A DNA stretch of 64,000 nt from Providencia burhodogranariea DSM 19968 (GCF_000314855.2 NZ_KB233222.1:258387-322386); one strand, 5' to 3'. Positions 40,812 to 49,319 are shown, counted from the stretch's first letter. Program-made: numbers and translations. The notes: generated by a model from the letters alone, not told the origin.

Positions 40812-41083
40812 GTTTTATACTATTAGAGTTCACAAAATCATATGTTCAAGGTAGGGTTAAACCTGAAACTTTTAGTGAAGCTTATATTGAGCTTTACCGG
40901 ATAGAAAGAGATCAGAATTTATTACTAAAAGATAATGCAGAGCTGAGTGAATATCTTTCTAGTATTTTTTGTATAGTAGATCTTTATAATCCTGAGTTAG
41001 ATAAAGAAGAATACGAATTCAATGATGAAGACCTTTTTATTCAAGTAAGTACAGAATTAAAAAAGTTACATAATAAAACCTAA
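40808..41083 (+). CDS. Colicin D immunity-like protein
   Basis: 91 residues overlapping the orphan toxin by four bases (ATGA). The sequence fits the colicin D immunity family: an N-terminal helical part (LLEFTKSYVQGRVKPETFSEAYIELYRIER), a central SIFCIVDLYNPE and the C-terminal YEFNDEDLFIQVSTELKKL, comparable with YEIDDNGLKVEVRSIL of the colicin D immunity protein. It is acidic, as expected for a protein that mimics tRNA on the toxin surface. It probably still protects the cell against a colicin D-type CdiA-CT. Confidence 0.72.
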   Translation: MSFILLEFTKSYVQGRVKPETFSEAYIELYRIERDQNLLLKDNAELSEYLSSIFCIVDLYNPELDKEEYEFNDEDLFIQVSTELKKLHNKT

Positions 41084-41284
41084 TTCTCAATAGCGGTCAC
41101 TAAATGACCACTATGTTTGATTTTTATCTACTATCCACTTCCCCTAAAATGGGCGTGTCTCAATCAATGGGGAGTGGACAAAATCAGAACGATTATATTG
41201 GGAAAACTCTAAAACGGTGACCAATTTTTATTGACCACTTCAGCTTAGATTAACAACACTTTATATAAAGAAATAAAATATATT

Positions 41285-41482
41285 ATGAAATATAAACTTT
41301 TCGATGTTATTGTTTTAAATGAAGATATTTTAGAGCACAACCTTAAAGCGGGTATGGTTGGAGCTATAGTTGATATATATTCTGAGCCTGAAGATGCGTA
41401 TGAAGTAGAGTTTTGTGATAAAGATGGTCAGACTATATGCATGTTACCTCTATATAATTATCAAATATTAGCTTTAGAATAG
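41285..41482 (+). CDS. DUF4926-family protein, probable orphan immunity
   Basis: 65 residues, MKYKLFDVIVLNEDILEHNLKAG then VGAIVDIYSEPEDAYEVEFCDKDG, the pattern of the DUF4926 family of small SH3-like proteins frequently found in polymorphic-toxin immunity arrays. Translation signals are weak (an A-rich upstream region). The sequence upstream (41143-41220) has a short frame remnant, MGVSQSMGSGQNQNDYIG, possibly the tail of a lost toxin. Function inferred from location. Confidence 0.6.
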   Translation: MKYKLFDVIVLNEDILEHNLKAGMVGAIVDIYSEPEDAYEVEFCDKDGQTICMLPLYNYQILALE

Positions 41483-41530
41483 CTCTTGAGGAAGGAGCCC
41501 AGTTTATCACTGGGCTACCTTACTTTCTTC

Positions 41531-41607
41531 AGCCAGCCGGATAATCACTCGTCTGGCTTGGCGGGTGAAGGCAGTGATTATCTTTATGAATTGCTGTGGT
41601 TGGTAAT
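41531..41607 (+). repeat. 77-bp direct repeat, copy 2 (downstream of the DUF4926 gene)
   Basis: Second copy of the repeat at 39670-39746, with only a few changes (TCG/GAA after CTTTAT). Together the copies bracket about 1.8 kb of orphan toxin and immunity genes. Confidence 0.8.
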
Positions 41608-41797
41608 CGAAAACGGACTAAAAATTGCACAGTGAGTTCCTGCTCATTTATTACTTGGAACTCATTCAGACTATTTTATATATATATTAATAATTATAGA
41701 ATCATATTTTATCTTGGGGATTTTGTTTTATTAATAACTCATTGATAATGAATTATTTTGTGTTATTTACAATCTATAAGGCATCAAAAAACGTGAC

Positions 41798-42013
41798 ATG
41801 TCACAACGATTAAATATGCATTATAACGCTACGTTGCAGCTCTATTTGCGAATAAATTGGCGATATCATCGGTATCAGAACGTTGATATTGATGATTTTC
41901 TTACCACTCAATTTGAATTTTAATTAATCTCATTTCAACTGATTAATCAGTTAGATTTGAGTGATGAGGAAAAATTTATAGGTAAAATGATGACTGCTTT
42001 AGATAAAGATTAA
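41798..42013 (+). pseudogene. Small ORF with an in-frame stop at the end of the CDI island
   Basis: An ATG opens MSQRLNMHYNATLQLYLRIN and continues to FEF, then TAA at 41921-41923. The same frame goes on for 29 more sense codons with protein-like sequence (LSDEEKFIGKMMTALDKD) to the next stop. One substitution would restore a 71-residue protein. I do not recognise it; position suggests another immunity gene that has decayed. The following 100-300 bases show no gene. Confidence 0.4.
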
Positions 42014-42104
42014 ACACCAACTTCCACATAAGCTGTTTCATTCCTGTTATCAGCTCATAATAACCACTTTTAATATTAAGAAAGCGTTATAAAAATAGTT
42101 AAAT

Positions 42105-42120
42105 TGAAATGAATGTTTCA
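42105..42120. promoter_or_regulatory. Putative IolR operator 1 upstream of iolG
   Basis: TGAAATGAATGTTTCA differs by one base from the iolA operator candidate and has TGAAA/TTTCA inverted arms. It lies about 380 bases upstream of iolG. Confidence 0.5.
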
Positions 42121-42429
42121 ATTTATGGGTTTGTGATTGCTTAACATTATTTTAAAACCTTCATCGGGTAATGGCTTAGCGCCATGAGAGCTTAATCTAT
42201 TGATCTTATGCTGTTCATTCTTCAATCTCGTATTGGCTGATAACGAGGAACTCACTGTATTAACTAGCCTTCAATGCACCTCAGATACTCTCAAAGTATT
42301 GCCTATATTTCCCTCGAATTGTTTTTAATTTACATTGTTATTTTGTGATCGAAATAACACTAAAAACCCACTTTCCTATAACATTTGTTACCTAGCGCTC
42401 AAAAATATAATTTCCAAATAATTATAAAT

Positions 42430-42445
42430 TGAAATGAACGTTTTA
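42430..42445. promoter_or_regulatory. Putative IolR operator 2 upstream of iolG
   Basis: TGAAATGAACGTTTTA keeps the left arm and most of the right arm of the same motif, 57 bases before the iolG start. Two sites could permit DNA looping or cooperative binding. Confidence 0.5.
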
Positions 42446-42501
42446 TTTGCTATATTTCATCATATCCTAATAGTGGATTTATAGCCTCAAGGAGCATTTA
42501 C

Positions 42502-43488
42502 ATGTTCAATATAGCACTATTTGGCGCAGGACGTATCGGACAGGTTCACGCTGTCAATATTGCCGGCCACAAAGAAACCACACTTTACTCTGTGATTGAC
42601 CCATACCAACCCAATGCCCTTTCACTGGCTGAAAAATACCAAGCGAAAGTTCAATCTACAGAAGAAGCGATGAAAGATCCAAATGTTCATGGCGTCTTGA
42701 TTGCTTCTGCAACAGATACTCACGCAGATTTAATAGAGCTGGCAGCAAAACATAAAAAAGTCATTTTTTGTGAGAAGCCTGTGCACTTAGATCTTGAGCG
42801 CGTAAGGCAGTGCTTAAAAAGCGTCAAAGAACATAACGTTCCACTATTTATCGGTTTTAATCGCCGTTACGACCCTCAGTTCCGTCACCTGAAAAATTTA
42901 TTCGAACAAGGTGCAATTGGTAAAGCTGAATCTTTAATTATTACATCACGGGATCCATCACCACCGCCTGCGGAATACGTTAAAGTATCAGGTGGTATGT
43001 TTAGAGATATGACGATCCACGATTTTGACATGGCGCGCTTTATGATTGGTGAAGATCCATGTTCAGTTTACGCACAAGGTAGCAATGTGGTTGATCCAGC
43101 AATTGGTCAAGCCGGTGATATTGATACCGCATTTATTATTTTAAAATTCCCATCTGGTGCGATGGCAACTATTTCGAATAGTCGTCGTTCTGGATATGGC
43201 TACGATCAGCGTATCGAACTACATGGTGAAAAAGGTTTATTAACCGCAGGCAATATCAAAGAAAACAGTGTTGAGTTTTTGAGTGATGTGGGTTGTTTAT
43301 CCGCTAAACCTGAGTTCTTCTTTTTACAACGTTACCATGAAGCATATAAAGCTGAGTGGAATCACTTTGTTGATATTCTTGCAGGACGCGCAGAATCTGA
43401 AACAACAGGAACTGATGGCGAGCTGGCACTTTATCTGGCAGATAAAGCATTAGAGTCATTAAAATCAGGTAAAGAAGTTCAGCTGTAA
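42502..43488 (+). CDS. iolG: IolG, inositol 2-dehydrogenase
   Basis: Oxidises myo-inositol with NAD to 2-keto-myo-inositol, the first pathway step. The 328 residues have the NAD-binding loop GAGRIGQVHA, the EKP motif in IFCEKPVHLD with the catalytic-region lysine, and the C-terminal domain with GGMFRDMTIHDFDMARF, containing the conserved Asp/His pair. AAGGAG lies nine bases upstream. It opens the second half of the inositol locus after the CDI island and is followed by its own terminator. Confidence 0.93.
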   Translation: MFNIALFGAGRIGQVHAVNIAGHKETTLYSVIDPYQPNALSLAEKYQAKVQSTEEAMKDPNVHGVLIASATDTHADLIELAAKHKKVIFCEKPVHLDLERVRQCLKSVKEHNVPLFIGFNRRYDPQFRHLKNLFEQGAIGKAESLIITSRDPSPPPAEYVKVSGGMFRDMTIHDFDMARFMIGEDPCSVYAQGSNVVDPAIGQAGDIDTAFIILKFPSGAMATISNSRRSGYGYDQRIELHGEKGLLTAGNIKENSVEFLSDVGCLSAKPEFFFLQRYHEAYKAEWNHFVDILAGRAESETTGTDGELALYLADKALESLKSGKEVQL

Positions 43489-43519
43489 AATAAAAAATAA
43501 ATCCGATTATAAAAATAAA

Positions 43520-43543
43520 GAACGGGAGTTACGGTTCCCGTTC
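43520..43543 (+). terminator. Rho-independent terminator of iolG
   Basis: GAACGGGA and TCCCGTTC form an eight-base stem around an eight-base loop 31 bases after the iolG stop, followed by a short T/A stretch. It makes iolG a single-gene transcript. Confidence 0.7.
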
Positions 43544-43606
43544 TTATAAAAACTCTAAAAATATTAATAACTCTACAATGATTAAAATAAGAAGTCCGGA
43601 GGAATA

Positions 43607-43780
43607 ATGCTGGCTTTACAATTAATGCAAAGGTATGCAGATAAATTATCTATCGTTATGCCCCTGAATAAGTCATGTTTTCATTTATACTCCAATCAGG
43701 ATGTTTTATTCGTATCGTTTGGATTCATTAATAAACTAAATAGTGTAACTCTTTCAAAAAGCTATTTATCTCAGGCCTGA
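43607..43780 (+). CDS. Possible small ORF with a strong ribosome binding site
   Basis: 57 codons starting MLALQLMQRYADKLSIVMPLNKSCFHLY with GGAGG six bases before the ATG. I do not recognise the product and it has no clear domain. The rest of the 490-base gap between iolG and iolT holds nothing else convincing. The strong ribosome site is the only support; it could be a decayed gene start. Confidence 0.3.
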   Translation: MLALQLMQRYADKLSIVMPLNKSCFHLYSNQDVLFVSFGFINKLNSVTLSKSYLSQA

Positions 43781-44035
43781 AATTACCTAGGTAATGATTA
43801 AAATCAGCGTGTCATAATATTTTTATTATTTAACTTAATGAAAAAATAGCCGGTACCCGTCAAATTTAAACTTACATAGTTTGCGATGTAAATATAGAAG
43901 AATAATTCAGGTTGGTTAAATCGCCGTGGTATCGATGTTATTCCAAATATCGTCGTAGTTTCACAACATGTAATTTGAATGAATCAAGAGGGCGCTTTTG
44001 GCACGACAGAGTGATCCAGATAAAAGGTAAAAATT

Positions 44036-45442
44036 ATGTCATTAATAATGAATCTCAATGAACAGCAAAGAAAAAGACTGCATCAAATTACGCTAGTTGC
44101 CACTTTTGGTGGATTGCTTTTTGGTTACGATACTGGTGTCATTAATGGTGCTTTTTCTTCATTAAAAGAAAATATGGGGCTAACGCCAACAACTGAAGGC
44201 TTAGTCATGAGTGTTCTGTTGGTGGGAGCTGCGCTAGGTAGTATCGGTGGTGGTCGTTTTTCTGATTATCTTGGCCGTCGTACTTATTTGTTATATCTCT
44301 CATTTATTTTTCTTGCAGGTGCATTGTTATCTGCTGTCGCGCCGAATATCGAAATACTTTTAATTGCTCGATTCTTACTTGGCTTTGCTGTCGGTGGCGC
44401 TTCAGTTACTGCGCCAACCTTTATTTCTGAAGTTGCACCGACGGAAATGCGGGGTAAGTTAACAGGGCTTAATGAAGTTGCTATTGTTATTGGCCAATTA
44501 GCGGCTTTCGCCATCAATGCCATTATTGGTTATGTTTGGGGGCATTTACCCGAAGTTTGGCGCTATATGTTGTTAGTTCAAGCTGTCCCTGCGTTATGCT
44601 TATTGTTTGGGATGTTGAAAGCACCTGAAAGCCCACGTTGGTTAATGAGTAAAAACCGTCGTGAAGAAGCTCTACATATTCTAAAGCAGATCCGTCCTGA
44701 GAAAAGAGCACTTCAAGAGTATAACGATATTGTAACTCTTCTTGATGTTGAGGCTGCTGAAGGGAAAAAGAACCCTAATGCACACAAGAAAAATCTGGCA
44801 TTAATTTTCCATACGCCATGGATTTTTAAATTGGTATTAATTGGTATTGTTTGGGCTGCATTACAGCAGACGACTGGTGTCAACGTCATCATGTACTACG
44901 GTACGGAGATCTTAAAAACAGCTGGCTTCTCTGACCAAACTTCATTGGTGTTAAACGTATTAAATGGCGTATTCTCAGTCGGCGGTATGTTAGTTGGGGT
45001 TATTTTCTTAGTTGACCGTTTTAAACGTAAAACCTTGATTGTGTCTGGCTTCGCATTAATGGCAACACTACATTTATTAATTGCTGCGGCAGATTATTAT
45101 CTCGCTGGCGATCTGAAAGCGACATTAATTTGGTTATTAGGGGCGGTGTTCGTTGGTGTCATGCAAGGAACAATGGGCTTCTTGACCTGGGTGGTATTAG
45201 CTGAGCTGTTCCCTCTGAAAATACGCGGCCTCTCAATGGGGATCTCGGTCTTCTTTATGTGGATCATGAATGCGATCGTGAGTTATCTATTCCCACTGAT
45301 GCAAGCTGAGCTTGGTTTAGGTCCAGTATTCCTGATCCTCGCCGTGATTAACTATTTAGCGATACTCTTTGTGGTGAAATTACTCCCAGAAACCTCTAAT
45401 AAGTCATTGGAAGAGCTGGAAGAAGAACTTTCAACAATGTAG
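44036..45442 (+). CDS. iolT: IolT, myo-inositol proton symporter (MFS)
   Basis: A 12-helix sugar porter: GGLLFGYDTGVINGAF in helix 1, GRFSDYLGRRTYL and DRFKRKTLIVSG in the cytoplasmic loops, PESPRWLMSKNRREEAL, and the helix 7 signature ALQQTTGVNVIMYYGTEI. The C-terminus has PETSNKSLEELEEEL. The 468-residue length and the location among inositol genes match IolT1/IolT. It brings inositol in for IolG. An EIIA-like gene follows 54 bases downstream. Confidence 0.92.
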   Translation: MSLIMNLNEQQRKRLHQITLVATFGGLLFGYDTGVINGAFSSLKENMGLTPTTEGLVMSVLLVGAALGSIGGGRFSDYLGRRTYLLYLSFIFLAGALLSAVAPNIEILLIARFLLGFAVGGASVTAPTFISEVAPTEMRGKLTGLNEVAIVIGQLAAFAINAIIGYVWGHLPEVWRYMLLVQAVPALCLLFGMLKAPESPRWLMSKNRREEALHILKQIRPEKRALQEYNDIVTLLDVEAAEGKKNPNAHKKNLALIFHTPWIFKLVLIGIVWAALQQTTGVNVIMYYGTEILKTAGFSDQTSLVLNVLNGVFSVGGMLVGVIFLVDRFKRKTLIVSGFALMATLHLLIAAADYYLAGDLKATLIWLLGAVFVGVMQGTMGFLTWVVLAELFPLKIRGLSMGISVFFMWIMNAIVSYLFPLMQAELGLGPVFLILAVINYLAILFVVKLLPETSNKSLEELEEELSTM

Positions 45443-45496
45443 TCATCGATCATGTTCAATATAAATACACCGATTTATCAGTAAAGAGGTTCGTAT

Positions 45497-45925
45497 ATGA
45501 TAGAGAAAATTACGGCAAGTAACCTACATTTAGGTTGCCAAGCTAGAAACAAGGCAGAAGTGCTGACGATGGTTGGTAATGAATTCAAAAATAAAGGATA
45601 TGTGAATCAGGATTGTGTTCACTTTCTCAATGAAAGAGAGCAGCAGATCTCCACCTTTTTGGGCAATGGTATTACATTGCCTCATTTGCCTAAATCGGCG
45701 AATGATATCATTGTGACAAATGGTGTTGAGATATTTCAGTTTCCTGATGGCGTTATTTGGGACAGAACTAACGTGATGTTTATTGCCATTGGTGTCATTG
45801 CCAAATCAAGGGAGCATATTGAGGTATTGAGGGAAATAGCATTAATTTTCAGTGATGAATTTATTTCGAATGCACTATCACTGACCTCAAGTGAAGAGGA
45901 ATTTCTCACTATTTTGCATCGTTAA
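45497..45925 (+). CDS. PTS EIIA-like protein (mannitol/fructose class) within the inositol locus
   Basis: 142 residues of the PTS_EIIA type 2 fold: an N-terminal LGCQARNKAEVLTMVGNEFKNKG, then GNGITLPHLPKS, where the histidine corresponds to the phosphorylated residue of MtlA/Ntr-type EIIA (LPHG), and VMFIAIGVIAKSREHIEVLREIALIF. The glycine after the histidine is changed (PHL). No EIIB or EIIC gene is present. Inositol enters by IolT, so this EIIA is more likely regulatory, linking PTS phosphorylation state to inositol use. It probably shares the iolT transcript. Confidence 0.8.
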   Translation: MIEKITASNLHLGCQARNKAEVLTMVGNEFKNKGYVNQDCVHFLNEREQQISTFLGNGITLPHLPKSANDIIVTNGVEIFQFPDGVIWDRTNVMFIAIGVIAKSREHIEVLREIALIFSDEFISNALSLTSSEEEFLTILHR

Positions 45926-45984
45926 TAGCCAAACCCATGGGGCTTTCCTGTTCCATGGGTTCATTTCAATTTAGTATGAAACCT

Positions 45985-46035
45985 AGCGTATTTCATTTCA
46001 TCCATTCTGTTTCATTCTATTTTTCATTTCATTTT
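45985..46035. promoter_or_regulatory. Cluster of TTTCATT half-sites upstream of the second iolG gene
   Basis: TTTCATT occurs several times within about 50 bases (for example TATTTCATTTCATCC and TTTTTCATTTCATTTTC), the complement of the AATGAAA arm of the putative IolR operator. It may be an extended operator or a chance AT-rich tract. Confidence 0.3.
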
Positions 46036-46147
46036 CTTCTGTTTATCATTTGTTAGCTATTTTTTATTCCCTTATATATTAATGAATTAAGCAAAAAATT
46101 AACGCCAGATCACATAATGAAATTAATGTTTCTAGATTTATTGAAAA

Positions 46148-46163
46148 TGAAATGAATATTCCG
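46148..46163. promoter_or_regulatory. Putative IolR operator upstream of the iolG2-C-E-B genes
   Basis: TGAAATGAATATTCCG shares the first 13 bases with the iolA operator, and the flank TTGAAAA upstream is also shared (GTTGAAAATGAAATGAATATT). It lies about 95 bases before the gene start. Confidence 0.5.
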
Positions 46164-46255
46164 TATAACGTTAATATCAAATCAACACATCAGGTAGAGT
46201 CATCGGGGTTTAGCTTGCGCTACAGACGATGAGCCGAATGAAGGGAGAGTACAGA

Positions 46256-47389
46256 ATGAAAGAAATCCGCATTGGTCTGATTGGTACCGGTTATATAGGT
46301 CGTGCTCATGCAATTGCTTATGCACAAGCACCGACAGTTTTCCCTTTAAAAGGCAAATTAATTCGGGAAATGGTGGCTGAAGTCACACCTGAATTAGCTG
46401 AAGTTCGTGCAAAAGAGATGGGGTTTAATCGTTCCACTGATGATTGGCGCAAACTTGTCGCTGACCCGAACATTGATGTTGTTGATATTTGTTCACCAAA
46501 CTTCTTACACAAAGAAATGGCAATGGAAGCAATTAAACACGGTAAGCATGTTTATTGTGAAAAACCATTGGCATTAAATTCCCAAGATGCAAAAGAGATG
46601 GTTGTTGTAGCTAAAAAAGCAGGTGTAAAAACCTTAGTGGGCTTCAACTATATGAAAAACCCCACCGCTCAGTTGGCTAAAGAAATTATTGCTAACGGAG
46701 AAATTGGTGAGGTCATTCATTTCTATGGCACACATAACGAAGATTACATGGCGGATCCAAAATCGCCTATTCATTGGCACTGTTTTAAAGAAAAAGCTGG
46801 TTTAGGGGCATTAGGTGATTTGTCTGCACACATTGTCAATATGGCTCAATTCTTAGTCGGCGATATTGAAACAGTTTGCGGTGATATGGAGATCGTTATC
46901 AAAGAGCGTCCAGAAAAAATCGGTTCTTCAATCATGGTACCTGTTGAAAATGAAGATCAAGCGCATGCAATGATCCGTTTTACGGGCGGGGCAATGGGGG
47001 TGATTGAAACATCAAGAATTGCTTCCGGGCGTAAGATGGGGCTGACCTATGTGGTCACGGGGACAAAAGGAACCTTGTCTTTTACTCAAGAGCGCATGGC
47101 AGAGCTGAAATTGTATCGTCACGATGAGCCATCAAACCGCCAAGGATTTAAAACCATTTTAGTTGGGCCTGAGCATCCAGATTATGCACCATTCTGTAAC
47201 GGTGCTGGGCATGGTATTGGATTCAACGACCAAAAAACAGTTGAAGTCCGCGATTTAATTGATGGTGTTGCAACAGGGCAAGATATGTGGCCTGACTTTG
47301 AAGAAGGCTGGAAAGTATCACGAATTCTTGATGCTATTGCCCGCTCTTATGAAGAGCAACGCTGGGTCAAAGTCACTGAAATTAATTAA
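46256..47389 (+). CDS. Second inositol dehydrogenase-like Gfo/Idh/MocA oxidoreductase
   Basis: 377 residues with IGLIGTGYIGRAHAIAY (NAD loop), VYCEKPLALN and the C-terminal LGDLSAHIVNMAQF motif with the Asp/His pair. Longer than iolG, it resembles the IolG2/scyllo-inositol type dehydrogenases of the Salmonella inositol island. It may oxidise a different inositol stereoisomer or act on keto-inositol intermediates. I start at 46256 (MKEIRIGLIG) with GGGAGAG upstream, not at the earlier in-frame start. iolC follows after 25 bases. Confidence 0.87.
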   Translation: MKEIRIGLIGTGYIGRAHAIAYAQAPTVFPLKGKLIREMVAEVTPELAEVRAKEMGFNRSTDDWRKLVADPNIDVVDICSPNFLHKEMAMEAIKHGKHVYCEKPLALNSQDAKEMVVVAKKAGVKTLVGFNYMKNPTAQLAKEIIANGEIGEVIHFYGTHNEDYMADPKSPIHWHCFKEKAGLGALGDLSAHIVNMAQFLVGDIETVCGDMEIVIKERPEKIGSSIMVPVENEDQAHAMIRFTGGAMGVIETSRIASGRKMGLTYVVTGTKGTLSFTQERMAELKLYRHDEPSNRQGFKTILVGPEHPDYAPFCNGAGHGIGFNDQKTVEVRDLIDGVATGQDMWPDFEEGWKVSRILDAIARSYEEQRWVKVTEIN

Positions 47390-47414
47390 TTCTGTTGCAG
47401 TTAAGGGGTGAGTA

Positions 47415-49319
47415 ATGGATAAGCAGAAGAAGTTCGATGTTATCTGTATGGGTCGCATTGCTGTTGACCTTTACGGACAGCAGATAGGTTCATGTTTAGA
47501 AGATATGAGCAGTTTTGCAAAGTACCTTGGCGGTTCTTCTGGGAACGTTGCATATGGTACAGCGATACAAGGTTTAAAATCATCTATGTTAGCGCGTGTT
47601 GGCGATGAGCACATGGGACGCTTTATTCGTGAAGAATTGCAGCGTATAGGTTGCGATACTAGCCATTTGATTACTGACAAAGAAAGACTGACCGCCTTGG
47701 TGATCCTCGGGATCAAAGATAAAGATACTTTTCCATTAATTTTCTATCGTGATAATTGTGCAGATATGGCAATCACTTCAACTGATTTTAGCGAAGAGTA
47801 CATTGCTTCAGCACGTTGTTTGGCGATTACAGGAACACATTTATCTCACCCTAAAACGCGTGCAGCAGTTTTAACCGCATTAGAATATGCCAAACGTAAT
47901 GGTGTTAAAACCGCTATCGATATTGATTATCGTCCTGTTCTTTGGGGACTGACCTCACTTGGTGATGGGGAAACGCGCTTTATTGAATCAGATAAAGTCA
48001 CTAAAGAACTACAGGAAGTATTGTCACTATTTGACTTGATTGTGGGCACAGAAGAAGAATTTCACATTGCAGGCGGATCGACAGACACAATCCAAGCATT
48101 GAAAAATATTCGCCAATTAACAGATGCAGAATTGGTCTGTAAACGTGGGTCATTTGGTTGTTCGGTATTTACAGGAGCAATCCCAGAAACCCTAGACGAA
48201 GGCATAACTGTTAAAGGTGTGCGCGTTGAAGTACTGAATGTACTTGGTGCTGGTGACGCATTTATGTCAGGTTTATTGCGTGGTTATCTCAATGGTGAAG
48301 GTTGGGAAAAAGCGGCAGCTTATGCAAATGCTTGTGGAGCTCTGGTTGTTTCACGCCATGGTTGTTCCCCAGCAATGCCAAGTAAAATAGAATTAGACAA
48401 TTACCTTGAACGTGCCACCGCAGTACCTCGTCCTGATTTAGATCCAATGTTGAATCATTTACACCGTGTTACGACGCGTGGAACACAGTGGGAAGAGCTG
48501 TGTGTGATGGCTTTCGACCACCGAATTCAGTTTGTGGATATGGCTCGGGCTGCTGATGTAGATATTTCATGTATTCCTTATCTGAAAAAACTGATTTTCC
48601 GTGCTAGCCGTGAAGTTGCTGAAGAAGCAGGGTTGCAAGGAAAAGCAGGTTTACTTTGTGACAGCACCTTTGGCCAAGATGTTTTGAATGATGTGACAGG
48701 GCGTGGCTGGTGGATTGCTCGCCCAATAGAGCTGCCAGCATCTCGGCCGTTATGTTTAGAGCATGGCAATATCGGCTCTCAATTGGTCAGTTGGCCAAAA
48801 GAGCATATTGTGAAGTGCTTAGTTTTCTTCCATCCAGAGGATAGCCATCCACTGCGCCTTGAACAGGAAAAAACAGTTCAAGAAGTGTATAGCGCTTGTT
48901 GCCAGTCGGGGCATGAATTACTGCTTGAGGTGATACTACCTGCTGATATGGAACGCAATGATGAGCTTTATTTACGCGCAATCCAACGATTCTATAACTT
49001 AGGTATCAAGCCTGATTGGTGGAAGCTACCACCATTACAATCCGAAAATTGGGATGAAGTGCAGTCATTGATTCAAAAACGCGACCCTTATTGCCGTGGT
49101 GTTGTGTTATTAGGTCTTGATGCGCCACAAGCTGAACTTCAAGCAGGTTTCAATGCCGCTGCGGGCAAATCTATCGTGAAAGGGTTCGCAGTAGGTCGCA
49201 CATTGTTTGGTAAACCTTCAATCGCGTGGATGAAAGGCGAACTGGATGATGATGTGTTAGTCCAAACCATTAAAGCGAATTACCACAACCTGATCGCCTT
49301 ATGGCGTCAGCGTAAATAA
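47415..49319 (+). CDS. iolC: IolC, 5-dehydro-2-deoxygluconokinase fused to a DUF2090 aldolase domain
   Basis: The N-terminal roughly 325 residues are a PfkB kinase (GGSSGNVAYGTAIQGL, and the catalytic LGAGDAFMSGLLRGYL) that phosphorylates 2-deoxy-5-keto-gluconate. The C-terminal roughly 300 residues, from about MLNHLHRVTTRG, are the DUF2090 domain, considered to give 2-deoxy-5-keto-gluconate-6-phosphate aldolase activity (the IolJ step). The 634-residue fusion is known from enterobacterial inositol loci and explains why no separate iolJ gene appears. AAGGGGTGAG precedes the start. iolE follows after 33 bases. Confidence 0.93.
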   Translation: MDKQKKFDVICMGRIAVDLYGQQIGSCLEDMSSFAKYLGGSSGNVAYGTAIQGLKSSMLARVGDEHMGRFIREELQRIGCDTSHLITDKERLTALVILGIKDKDTFPLIFYRDNCADMAITSTDFSEEYIASARCLAITGTHLSHPKTRAAVLTALEYAKRNGVKTAIDIDYRPVLWGLTSLGDGETRFIESDKVTKELQEVLSLFDLIVGTEEEFHIAGGSTDTIQALKNIRQLTDAELVCKRGSFGCSVFTGAIPETLDEGITVKGVRVEVLNVLGAGDAFMSGLLRGYLNGEGWEKAAAYANACGALVVSRHGCSPAMPSKIELDNYLERATAVPRPDLDPMLNHLHRVTTRGTQWEELCVMAFDHRIQFVDMARAADVDISCIPYLKKLIFRASREVAEEAGLQGKAGLLCDSTFGQDVLNDVTGRGWWIARPIELPASRPLCLEHGNIGSQLVSWPKEHIVKCLVFFHPEDSHPLRLEQEKTVQEVYSACCQSGHELLLEVILPADMERNDELYLRAIQRFYNLGIKPDWWKLPPLQSENWDEVQSLIQKRDPYCRGVVLLGLDAPQAELQAGFNAAAGKSIVKGFAVGRTLFGKPSIAWMKGELDDDVLVQTIKANYHNLIALWRQRK

